Position numbers and translations under genes: made by a program
Shown here: positions 11,901 through 17,101 of the stretch, one piece after another
Position numbering within the stretch: the first letter of the stretch is position 1
Layout of the letters: the number at the start of each line of letters is the position of its first letter
The notes under the pieces: generated by a model
Databases searched by the model: none
Told to the model about the DNA's origin: nothing
What the model saw: only the letters and a program-made list of their open reading frames with translations
Origin: Caldilineaceae bacterium
Lineage (GTDB): Bacteria; Chloroflexota; Anaerolineae; Caldilineales; Caldilineaceae
Length of the DNA: 45,966 nt
Assembly (NCBI GenBank): GCA_020634755.1
Contig: JACKBC010000051.1
Location: 1 to 45,966 of the forward strand
Reading direction: 5' to 3'

Positions 11901-12176
11901 CAACCGGCAGACGAGTTTGTGGGTCCGCCGCTGCCGCCCCAGGTCTGCCAGCAAGCGCCGCCGCCAGAACCTCTTCCCGCGCCAGCTCCCGCACCGGCGC
12001 CCGCGCCAGAGCCGGAACCCGATCCGCTGCCGGAGGAAGCGCCGCCCGCCGCGCCGGAGCCAGAGCCCCCCGTCATCGATGACCGCCCCGATTACATGTG
12101 GGCGAACTCGGAGGCGCCGCCGCCTTGCCCCAGCCCGCTGATTCAGCCGCCACTGCGCGGAAAGTTGTGTAAGTAA
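5997..12176 (+). CDS. Giant exported NHL/RHS (YD-repeat) protein
   Basis: 2059 residues; the ATG has GAGGAA at 5984-5989. Order of parts: Sec signal (1-28); a carboxypeptidase-regulatory-like beta domain (~162-250, GTVRAQDGQPLPGVKIQIFG); a Pro-rich linker and an RHS entry region with CERGGSIIECETREL (~480); NHL-type propeller repeats (~680-1040, with repeated GPDGNIYFAD / GPDGSIYIVD words); YD/RHS repeats (~1060-1830); the RHS core DHLGSVRLVVNADTG with GRWTTKDPLGFAGG (~1830-1920). Instead of a recognisable toxin, the C-terminus has one transmembrane helix (~1936-1957), a basic stop and an 80-residue Pro/Ala/Glu tail. Such shells encapsulate or display C-terminal cargo in polymorphic toxins and in teneurins. 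Here the tail suggests a membrane-anchored surface protein. No immunity gene follows. Confidence 0.9.
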   Translation: MLLRHILTHILAIAIICASLPPAVPAAYAAHVNPASPSSPAAVKPQFALRSNMRIAAPPQLAEFPGACTPRETGVATPDTANQVWLPLVLNSSAAAATTHAADAAEVDQPTLIQQPAIPLDPRLLATPLDEGTSFAESIAFLYSGPNAVQTGVAAGAIDPGQAAVLRGTVRAQDGQPLPGVKIQIFGHTDYGQTISRADGAYDMVVNAAQVTVCFEVPGHLPTQRMVNAAWHDFTTLADVVLLPMDDVVSTIELANSSAIQVAQNRPTSDADGDRQSTLLFEAGTGAQMVMADGSTKPLSTLNVRATEYTVGANGPQAMPGELPLASGYTYAVDFTVDEALTAGAVDVQFDKPIINYVENFLDFPVGTAVPTGYYDRGRGAWTPSQNGRVIRVLSVNGGAALLDVDGSGQAAGADKLAELGIDAAEQRTIAQLYSAGQSLWRVPIPHFTPWDHNWPYGPPPDAGPPPPPAPPGPSPDEPNCERGGSIIECETRELGEQVDIAGTPFSLNYRSGRTLGYQSAVLDIPLTLDAAPPSVSRIETEISVAGRQFKETHGVQPNQFMRFQWDGRDAYDRPLSGSQPIRIRVGYVYPATYRQPGSDFNNAFGNFGDAVFAANRARQEITIWREVTTRINAPFDGRQLNLGGWMLNAHHYLDITNGSLLRGDGGENLSPQPTINTVLGNGSGCVLYDADTNPTGCGYNGPMDQVTLGGITEIALGPDGNIYFADVSNALIARVERSGLVSVIAGGRRCLAYETPNCGRGGPAIEAGFTNIWDMDIGPDGSIYIVDYGSLRRIGPDGRITTVMERRLPGEANIDDWGNGGPALAAQLQPNTAAVGPDGSVYVLASVGKDFNGTRQLLPSIFRIDGAGNMSRIGGLQTPHAAIEVPDGTPIAEANLSPTNIMVSPTGELYILHAIGSVLYRLDSAGILHQVAGYSFTGCIELCNVEGQPATKLRLTRLVDMKFGPDGSIYLLNLARLYRILPNGTFTIVAGTGFSGFGGDGGPPREAQFIAHSVAILPDGSLMLADGGNGRLRQITSLFNRTSFVPNPARAAAEAELFFQSRDGREIYVFDLTGRHLRTHNARTGAVTLTFGYDNAQRLITLTDYDGKVTTVERDGSGAPTAIVGPFGQRTQLALNGDGYLAAITNPAGATHGMTYHNSDGLLATFTDPNGNRSQLSYTDLGYLRTDEFATGGSWQLDQLVSAAGYSVTLTSALGRTTTFAVNNQSGGGTRTATFPNGASNQVQKRPDGTYETTYADGTVMTSRFDTDARADRSAPMLREVTVRLPTGQQTRTTVDREQLVDNIFEPLSPVNWLTTTTTINDATFTSSYSGATQTQRDVSAAGRQASTRFDAIGRVIEQGGFGLAPVAYQRNGQGQLTSMTIGVGADARVYTIEYDGQGELKALINPLNQRNEIVVNSAGQIASHTRPDGAVSAFVYDANGNMTSLTPPGQPAHTFTYNGANQLTAYSAPDVGSGSSTTSYSYNADGQLTTLTRPDGAVVTVRYDAAGRPQSVELGRGAIQYGYDATTGQLNSITAPDGGTLTYKQSGPLLTESQWTGAVAGTVQRAYDNFRRVNRLTVNGVPIAYTHDADGMVTQAGALALMYDANGLPSGGTLNHMATSAAFNPFGELSNSRATHGGNALYEATYSRDHLGRITRKVETIGGVSTVYDYAYSNIGRLREVQQNGAVIAAYSYDANGNRLSGPGGATGTYDAQDRLLRYGAATYSYNAAGDLTSKNVNGQSTTYVYDEVGNLTSVTLSDGRVISYVIDGNNRRIGKSIDGAPVQGFLYQDQLRIVAELDGSNNVVSRFVYADSSNVPAYMVRGGVTYGLISDHLGSVRLVVNADTGAVVQRLDYDAFGVVLTDTNPGFQPFGFAGGLYDADSGLTRFGRRDYDAETGRWTTKDPLGFAGGDTNLYLYVGGDPVNLKDQGGNFFFTAIVLSAILLASIMALPLAMKVLKKWQERRNQQPADEFVGPPLPPQVCQQAPPPEPLPAPAPAPAPAPEPEPDPLPEEAPPAAPEPEPPVIDDRPDYMWANSEAPPPCPSPLIQPPLRGKLCK

Positions 12177-12211
12177 ACTTTATGGGGATACCCCCACACT
12201 TGACAAGATGA

Positions 12212-12254
12212 CAAGATGAGCGGATGAAAATCGCCCTGTCGTCCGCTCATCTTG
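12212..12254 (+). terminator. Inverted repeat after the RHS gene, probable transcript end
   Basis: A perfect 13-bp stem (caagatgagcgga at 12212-12224 with tccgctcatcttg at 12242-12254) and a 17-nt loop lie 36 bp after the RHS stop. No T tract follows, so this may be an RNA-stabilising or processing hairpin rather than a classical terminator. A short direct repeat gacaagat precedes it. Confidence 0.45.
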
Positions 12255-12312
12255 CCACAAAATCCTGTGAGTTGCTTATTCGGCTTAATCTCTAGCAAAA
12301 AGGAGCACACCT

Positions 12313-13461
12313 ATGACAGCCCCCATGTTCGCCGGATTTTCTAGTCTCTTTGGCTTTGGCTTGATCGTCGCATTTCTAGGCAGCATTAAACTCAAGCTGA
12401 CGTCGCGCATTGGCGCCGACAACGCACAATTTGGCCGCATTATTGCCGCCTTCCAGTGGATCATGGTGGTGATGGCCATTCTGAGCGGCGTGGCCATTGA
12501 CCATGTTGGTCACCAGATGGTTATTGGGATGGGCGCGGCGCTGGCGGCCATAGCCGTTTTGGGCATCGGACGCGCCCACAGCAGCCAGATGGTTACGGCA
12601 TGGGTCATCATACTGGGCATTGGCGGCCAGCTGCTTTATGCAGGCGGCAACACCTTGCTGCCTGGTCTGTTTGCCGACCCAGCGGCCGGCAGCAATTTGG
12701 GCAACGCCATTTTTGGTCTGGGTGCATTGTTCATGTCGGTGATTGCCGCTGCGTTGCTCACGCGCTTGCCCTTTGAACGGGCGCTCCGCGTGTTTGCGCT
12801 GCTGTTGCTAACCCCCATGGTCTTTGTCCTGCGTGGCGACTTTCCGCTGACCAGCCACACATTCGACGCCGCTGTCGCTCTGACGCTGCTCACCAATCGC
12901 GTTACCTGGATTGTGGCGCTGTTGCTCTTTCTCTACATTGGCTTGGAGGTCTCCATGGGCGCCTGGATTTCCAGCTATGCCGTGGAATTGGGCGCCACCG
13001 AGACGCAGGCCATCCACACGCTATCCTACTTCTTGGTCGCCATGATGATCAGCCGCTTGCTCTTTGGCTTGCAAGATAAAGTCACGGGCATCGAATTAAC
13101 GCCCGCGGGCGGTGCTGTGCTGGTCTGCGCCGGGTTCATTGCCATTGTTACGCTAAGCGCGCTCATGCGCACCCGCAATTTACGTACCGCCCGCGGTTGG
13201 GTTTTCCTCATTGGGTTTACGTTTGGGCCCATCTTTCCCACGACCATTGGCATGACGTTGGAGCATTTTGCCCCCTCCACTTGGGGCACTCTGTTTGGCG
13301 TTATTGCCACCGGCGGCTCAATGGGTGCAGCCGTGCTGCCCGCATGGATTGGCGGCGCGGCCACCACGGGCACGGTTCAATCCAGCTTTGGCGTGTTGCG
13401 CAGTGCAGCCATCGGCATTACCGCCATTGCGCTGGTATTGAGCTTGCTAACCGTGGCGTAA
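12313..13461 (+). CDS. Major facilitator superfamily permease
   Basis: 382 residues; the ATG has AGGAG at 12301-12305. About twelve hydrophobic helices run the whole length, with the two-halves layout of MFS carriers. The loop DHVGHQMVIG after helix 2 stands where the family's conserved loop 2-3 motif lies. The sequence TFGPIFPTTIGMTLE in helix 10 and the small-residue-rich helices recall the FucP/sugar-permease branch, but no substrate can be read from the sequence. It has its own ribosome binding site and is likely transcribed separately from the RHS gene. A MITE-like element lies directly downstream. Confidence 0.8.
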   Translation: MTAPMFAGFSSLFGFGLIVAFLGSIKLKLTSRIGADNAQFGRIIAAFQWIMVVMAILSGVAIDHVGHQMVIGMGAALAAIAVLGIGRAHSSQMVTAWVIILGIGGQLLYAGGNTLLPGLFADPAAGSNLGNAIFGLGALFMSVIAAALLTRLPFERALRVFALLLLTPMVFVLRGDFPLTSHTFDAAVALTLLTNRVTWIVALLLFLYIGLEVSMGAWISSYAVELGATETQAIHTLSYFLVAMMISRLLFGLQDKVTGIELTPAGGAVLVCAGFIAIVTLSALMRTRNLRTARGWVFLIGFTFGPIFPTTIGMTLEHFAPSTWGTLFGVIATGGSMGAAVLPAWIGGAATTGTVQSSFGVLRSAAIGITAIALVLSLLTVA

Positions 13462-13505
13462 ATTATGTCAACTCTATAAATTCACATTCACAGTAACTAT
13501 TCACT

Positions 13506-13618
13506 CAATATCATTAAGTTAGCGAAAAGTGCGTCGCACGGTGTCCGCCATTTTGGCCCTCGCATTCGAGTGGCATACCGTGCGTCGCACTTGAAGCGGT
13601 CTTAACTAAATGACATTG
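13506..13618. mobile_element. MITE-like element, 113 bp, with 10-bp target duplication
   Basis: The exact 10-mer actattcact flanks the element on both sides (13496-13505 and 13619-13628), as a target-site duplication. The element begins caatatcattaagtta and ends taactaaatgacattg, a 16-bp terminal inverted repeat with 14 matches. A further perfect 16-bp inner inverted repeat follows (13527-13542 with 13577-13592, aagtgcgtcgcacggt). It has no coding capacity, so it would need a transposase in trans. A 10-bp duplication is within the range known for IS4-type transposases, but the parent element is not identified. The right duplication ends 8 bp before the Shine-Dalgarno sequence of the next gene. 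Confidence 0.85.
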
Positions 13619-13646
13619 ACTATTCACTTTTAACAAAGGAGCCATG

Positions 13647-14444
13647 ATGAGCAATCAACAAACAGGACAGGTTATTCGCAGTGCAGCCGAAATTTACGAC
13701 GAGTTTTTTGTGCCCGCGCTCTTTGCAGAGTGGGCCGAGCCGGTGGCGAACGCCGCACAAGTGGCGCCGGGCCAACAGGTGCTCGACGTGGCCTGCGGCA
13801 CCGGTGTGTTGACCCGTGCTGTGCACCAGCGCGTACAGCCGGGTGGTACGGCGATCGGCTTGGATATCAACGACGGCATGTTGAGCGTGGCCCGCCAGAA
13901 GACGCCCGCCATCGATTTCCGTGAAGGCAACGCGCAAGATTTGCCTTTCAATGACGCTCAGTTCGATGCCGTGGTCAGCCAATTTGCGTTGATGTTCTTC
14001 ACCGACCGAGTGAAAGCAATTCAAGAGATGATGCGCGTGCTGCGACCCGGGGGACATCTAGCGGTGGCCGTGTGGGATACCGTGAATAACGTCGAAGGCT
14101 ATGCGGTGCTATCTAATCTCATGGACCAACTATATGGCCAAGAGACTGGCGATGCCGTGCGCTTGCCCTTTGTGCTGGGCGATGTGGCGCAGCTGCGCGC
14201 CCTCTTTGCCCAGGCCGGCGTGGACAAGGTTGAATTGCTCCATGACGTCGGCGTCATGCGCTTTCCCTGTCTGCGCGACTGGTTGACTACGGAGATCCGC
14301 GGCTGGATTCTGGCCGACAAACTTACCGACGCCCAATTTGAAGAATTCATGGCGGCGGCGGAGCCCATTTTGGCGCCCTTTGTCACTACCGATGGCAGTG
14401 TAGCGTTGAAAGCGCCGGCACACATTGTCACGTTAACCAAATAG
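13647..14444 (+). CDS. Class I SAM-dependent methyltransferase (UbiE/COQ5-like)
   Basis: 265 residues from the second of two adjacent ATGs (13644 and 13647). AAGGAG at 13636-13641 is too close to the first, so the second (MSNQQTGQ) is preferred. The SAM-binding motif I VLDVACGTGVLTRAV lies near residues 46-60, followed by the acidic strand GLDINDGML, motif II around FDAVVSQFALMFF and post-motif MMRVLRPGGHLAVAVWD. These fix the fold as Methyltransf_11/UbiE type. Small-molecule substrates such as quinones are typical for the family, but the substrate here is unknown. The MITE-like element immediately upstream probably forms its 5' untranslated region. Confidence 0.88.
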   Translation: MSNQQTGQVIRSAAEIYDEFFVPALFAEWAEPVANAAQVAPGQQVLDVACGTGVLTRAVHQRVQPGGTAIGLDINDGMLSVARQKTPAIDFREGNAQDLPFNDAQFDAVVSQFALMFFTDRVKAIQEMMRVLRPGGHLAVAVWDTVNNVEGYAVLSNLMDQLYGQETGDAVRLPFVLGDVAQLRALFAQAGVDKVELLHDVGVMRFPCLRDWLTTEIRGWILADKLTDAQFEEFMAAAEPILAPFVTTDGSVALKAPAHIVTLTK

Positions 14445-14562
14445 TTGCGCCAACTAATAATCCGCCCGAGAGGCGCGCACAAGGCAATAGTGGATCAATT
14501 TAATAAGAGCGGGAGTGTTTCACGTTGGGGGCAACCATTAGCAACCATTAGAAATGGGCTCC

Positions 14563-14594
14563 TATACTCAGCTCTGAATGAGAACCGCAGTATA
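14563..14594 (-). repeat. Family 1 palindromic repeat, internally deleted copy
   Basis: It reads TATACTCAGCTCTGAATGAG followed by AACCGCAGTATA. It keeps both ends of the family 1 element found at 29155, 41372 and 44332 but lacks the ~50-bp middle. The ends are inverted copies starting TATACT. Confidence 0.65.
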
Positions 14595-14790
14595 ATATTG
14601 AAAAATCGCCGCAGCGATTTAGCCCCAGCCGCTGTGGCGGCTTCTCGATTTTAGCCGAGGATTCTATCCTGCCGCCCTATGTTCGCCGCCAAATCCAAAT
14701 GCACGCATAAGAGCAGGAAAATTTGCAAATGTATATTAAATAATGTATGATTACTTGCTGTTCAATTTGTTATAGTTAGCTTACTATACT

Positions 14791-14877
14791 CAGCCGATCG
14801 CAATCGCAAGAGATAGAGTCGGATTTAACAAGCTAGACCGACGCCTATTTCGCCAACGCCGTTGCGGTGCACTGATA
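14791..14877 (+). repeat. Family 2 palindromic repeat
   Basis: 87 bp. The left end contains gatcgcaatcgcaagagata and the right end gccaacgccgttgcggtgca followed by ctgata. It aligns along its length with copies at 28199, 41460, 41649 and (inverted) 44178. The ends form an imperfect inverted repeat around CGCAACGG/CCGTTGCG. It has no coding capacity. Confidence 0.75.
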
Positions 14878-14910
14878 CCATCTAAGTCATTATACTTACA
14901 AATGCGTTGA

Positions 14911-15167
14911 TCAGGACGAGTAAAAAGTACAATGCTTTCCAGGGAGTGGGAATCACCGACTGCAAATTTCCACAAGCATCCTTTTGAAAACCACCTGAGA
15001 GCGAACGACCCAACGGTCCATTTAGACCCAGTATGTCGTTCCGATTGAGCCCCGTTAACGGCTTCCAAGTGGCTTGCAATCCGTTATGTCCAGGAGATAT
15101 AGACGGTGCAAGCAAAATGGGTGGAACCGCGAGTCAAACTCGCCCCGTTGTCGGGGCGAGTTTTTTT
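14911..15167 (+). promoter_or_regulatory. T-box riboswitch, specifier ACC (threonine)
   Basis: Stem I closes with tcagg (14911-14915) and cctga (14994-14998). The specifier loop shows AGTA (14919-14922) on one side and GAA then ACC-A (14986-14993) on the other, the conserved loop-E arrangement. ACC (14990-14992) is a threonine codon. The upper stem pairs aaaag/ctttt and aatgctt/aagcat, with an AG-rich bulge agggag at 14941. The T-box itself is gggtggaaccgcg, with TGGA at 15122-15125 to bind the tRNA 3' end, followed by the terminator. Uncharged tRNA-Thr is expected to stabilise the antiterminator and switch on the M20 peptidase - YbaK - thrS operon. The specifier matches thrS two genes downstream. 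Confidence 0.93.
15136..15167 (+). terminator. T-box leader terminator
   Basis: The 11-bp stem aaactcgcccc (15136-15146) with ggggcgagttt (15153-15163) runs into seven or more T residues. The T-box sequence just upstream can compete for pairing, as in other T-box leaders. Confidence 0.93.
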
Positions 15168-15176
15168 GTTTTTTGG

Positions 15177-15266
15177 AGTCAGCAGTTCAGCCTATCAGCA
15201 AATCAGCGTAATCAGACAATTCAATTGCGTCTTGAAGATGCGGATTGCCTGGCTGAACTGCTGACT
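15177..15266 (+). repeat. Long palindrome between T-box and peptidase start
   Basis: A perfect 16-bp inverted repeat, agtcagcagttcagcc (15177-15192) with ggctgaactgctgact (15251-15266). The word gctgaactgct recurs at 15269-15279. The interior is low-complexity (tcagcaaatcagcgtaatca). It ends 27 bp before the start codon and resembles, in position only, the hairpin leaders at 17017, 32049 and 34434. Confidence 0.8.
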
Positions 15267-15293
15267 AGCTGAACTGCTAACAAGCTAAATACT

Positions 15294-16520
15294 ATGAGCC
15301 TATTGCAGAAACACCTATACATTCTAGAGGCGGCGCGCAGCTTTTTAACAAAGCAGGCCTATCTGAGCGACTTGTGCGTTGAGATACAGCAGATCGCGGC
15401 CCCCACCAATGCCGAGCAGAAGCGGGCGGCCTGGGTAGAAACTTTTTTCCAGAAACTTGGCCTTGAGGACATTTTTCAGGATGAGGTGCATAACGTCTAC
15501 GCCCGCATCCCCGGCCAGAACGCCACGTCCACGCCGGCTCTTCTGGTGAGCGCACATACGGATACAGTTTTTCCCATGGAGACCGATCTCAGCATCCGTA
15601 TTGACCCGGCGACCCACTGGATTCACGGCCCGGCCATTGGCGATAATTCGGCAGGCGTGGCCGGTTTGGTGGCGCTGGCCCAATTGCTCATGCAGATGCG
15701 GGCCAATGGTGCGGCGCCGCCGGTCGACATTTGGCTGGTGGCCAACACAGGTGAGGAAGGGCTGGGTGATCTGCGCGGCATGCGCGCGGCGGTGGAGCGG
15801 CTCCAGCCCCAGATTGGCGCCTCCATTGTGCTGGAAGGTATGGGGCTGGGGCGCGTGGTCTATCAGGGGCTCGGTTCACGGCGCTATCGCATTACGGCCA
15901 AGGCGCCGGGCGGCCACAGCTGGAGTGATTTTGGAACGGCCAGCGCGATCCATGTGCTGACGCAGATTGCCGCCGATCTCACGCGCCTGAAGGCCGCGCC
16001 CAAACCGCGCACCACCTTTAATGTGGGGCGCATCTGGGGTGGGCGCTCGGTCAATACCATTGCCCAAGAAGCCGCCCTGGAGCTAGATTTGCGCAGCGAG
16101 GCCGCCGAAACGCTGGAAAATATTGTGAGCCAGACGCTGGCCATCGTCAAACGCTATCAGAGCAAGCGCTGGACGCAGCAAGGTGTGGAGGTGCTAATCG
16201 AGGAGATTGGCAACCGGCCCACTGGCGCCATTGAGGCGAATCACCCGCTGGTGCAAGCGGCCAAAGCCGCGCTGACAGCCAGCGACCTGGATGTGCGTCG
16301 AGCCGCCACCATGAGCAGCACCGACGCCAACATTCCGCTGAGCTTGGGCATTCCGTCGGTCTGCGTAGGCATTACCGAGGGCGCGGATGCACATCGGTTG
16401 AGCGAAGGCATTAACCCGGCACTGCTGCCTCAGGGCATGCAACATTTGACCTTGTTGACCTGGTGGGCGGCGCGCTGGCTGGCGGGTCAGGAAAATGCGC
16501 CGGAAGGAGCTGAAAAGTGA
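15294..16520 (+). CDS. M20-family metallopeptidase
   Basis: 408 residues. The two-metal site of M20 peptidases is visible: H88-x-D90 in AHTDTVF, the bridging aspartate in IGDNSAG (~117), the catalytic glutamate pair in NTGEEGLGD (~153), an acidic ligand at LEGMG and the late histidine in EGADAHRLSEG (~365). The region GGHSWSDFGTASAIHVL marks the lid/dimerisation domain. Typical substrates are di/tripeptides or acylated amino acids, so it may release amino acids when tRNA-Thr is uncharged. It is the first gene behind the threonine T-box. No Shine-Dalgarno sequence is visible before the ATG. The stop overlaps the next start (GTGA). Confidence 0.88.
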   Translation: MSLLQKHLYILEAARSFLTKQAYLSDLCVEIQQIAAPTNAEQKRAAWVETFFQKLGLEDIFQDEVHNVYARIPGQNATSTPALLVSAHTDTVFPMETDLSIRIDPATHWIHGPAIGDNSAGVAGLVALAQLLMQMRANGAAPPVDIWLVANTGEEGLGDLRGMRAAVERLQPQIGASIVLEGMGLGRVVYQGLGSRRYRITAKAPGGHSWSDFGTASAIHVLTQIAADLTRLKAAPKPRTTFNVGRIWGGRSVNTIAQEAALELDLRSEAAETLENIVSQTLAIVKRYQSKRWTQQGVEVLIEEIGNRPTGAIEANHPLVQAAKAALTASDLDVRRAATMSSTDANIPLSLGIPSVCVGITEGADAHRLSEGINPALLPQGMQHLTLLTWWAARWLAGQENAPEGAEK

Positions 16521-17011
16521 GCGATGCCCCACTGGCCGATATCTATGCGCAAATCATCGCGCTGCTGGACGCTGAAAATGCGGAGTATCGCGTGATTGAA
16601 CACGCGCCCGAAGGTCGCACGGATGTGGTGAGCCAGATGCGGCAGCATCCATTAAACCAGGCGGTCAAAACAATTGTGGTCATGGTGAAAATCGGCAAGA
16701 AGACCAGCCGTTATTTTCTCGCTAATATTCCGGGCGATTGCCAGCTTGATCTCGAGGCGGTAAAGGCTTTGGTTGACGGGACGCGTGTCATGTTTGCGCC
16801 GCTCGACCGGGCCGAAGCATTGACCGGTTGCGCCACTGGCGCCATTCCCCCGTTTAGCTTTCACGAGCGGCTGGAAGTGCTGGCGGATCCCCTGCTTTTG
16901 CAGCACAAAGAGATCGCCTTTAACGCTGGCCGGCTCGACCGTTCAATAATGATGACCAGCGACTCGTACCGGCGCATTGCGTCGCCGCGGCTCGAGTCGA
17001 TTACGAAATAA
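16517..17011 (+). CDS. YbaK/ProRS-associated aminoacyl-tRNA deacylase domain protein
   Basis: 164 residues, GTG start overlapping the upstream stop by 4 nt, with AAGGAG at 16504-16509, so probably translationally coupled. The single domain has the YbaK/ProX pattern: YRVIEHAPEGRTDVV near the start, the strand KTIVVMVKIGKKTSRYFLANIP, CQLDLEAVKALV, a Gly-rich TGCATGAIPPF and KEIAFNAGRLDRSIMM. This family hydrolyses mischarged aminoacyl-tRNAs in trans. Its place directly before thrS and behind a threonine T-box suggests a role in tRNA quality control linked to Thr, Ser or Ala charging. That specificity is inference. Confidence 0.85.
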   Translation: MSDAPLADIYAQIIALLDAENAEYRVIEHAPEGRTDVVSQMRQHPLNQAVKTIVVMVKIGKKTSRYFLANIPGDCQLDLEAVKALVDGTRVMFAPLDRAEALTGCATGAIPPFSFHERLEVLADPLLLQHKEIAFNAGRLDRSIMMTSDSYRRIASPRLESITK

Positions 17012-17016
17012 AAGCA

Positions 17017-17084
17017 GTGGAGGAGTAAAGGAGTAGAGGAGCGGAGAAGCTTGTCCGCCCTCCTCTACTCCTTTACTCCTCTAC
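17017..17084 (+). repeat. Family 5 purine/pyrimidine hairpin before thrS
   Basis: The left arm (from 17017, gtggaggagtaaaggagtag and on to 17045) pairs almost perfectly with the right arm (17054-17084, ending ctttactcctctac) around an 8-nt loop, giving a ~29-bp stem. The purine arm holds four GGAG words that resemble Shine-Dalgarno sequences. A second copy lies at 34434-34522 in front of the kinase gene. The thrS start follows 17 bp later. Confidence 0.85.
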
Positions 17085-17101
17085 TAAAACTGAGGTGCAA
17101 C

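Larger units (their letters stand above)
14445..14910. other. Intergenic region with repeats, no gene seen
   Basis: It contains a 10-bp tandem duplication of gcaaccatta (14531-14550), a 32-bp remnant of repeat family 1 (14563-14594), a large hairpin at 14596-14654 (outer arms aaaatcg/cgatttt, inner gccgcagcg/cgctgtggcggc) and a family 2 repeat (14791-14877). The 69-codon frame at 14445-14654 is built mostly from repeats and is not called a gene. Confidence 0.6.

Noticed and set aside
12177..13461. Immunity gene downstream of an RHS toxin
   Set aside because: The next gene is an MFS permease with its own ribosome binding site, and the RHS C-terminus is not toxin-like.
14445..14654. 69-codon frame after the methyltransferase
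   Set aside because: It runs through repeats and a hairpin, with no ribosome binding site.
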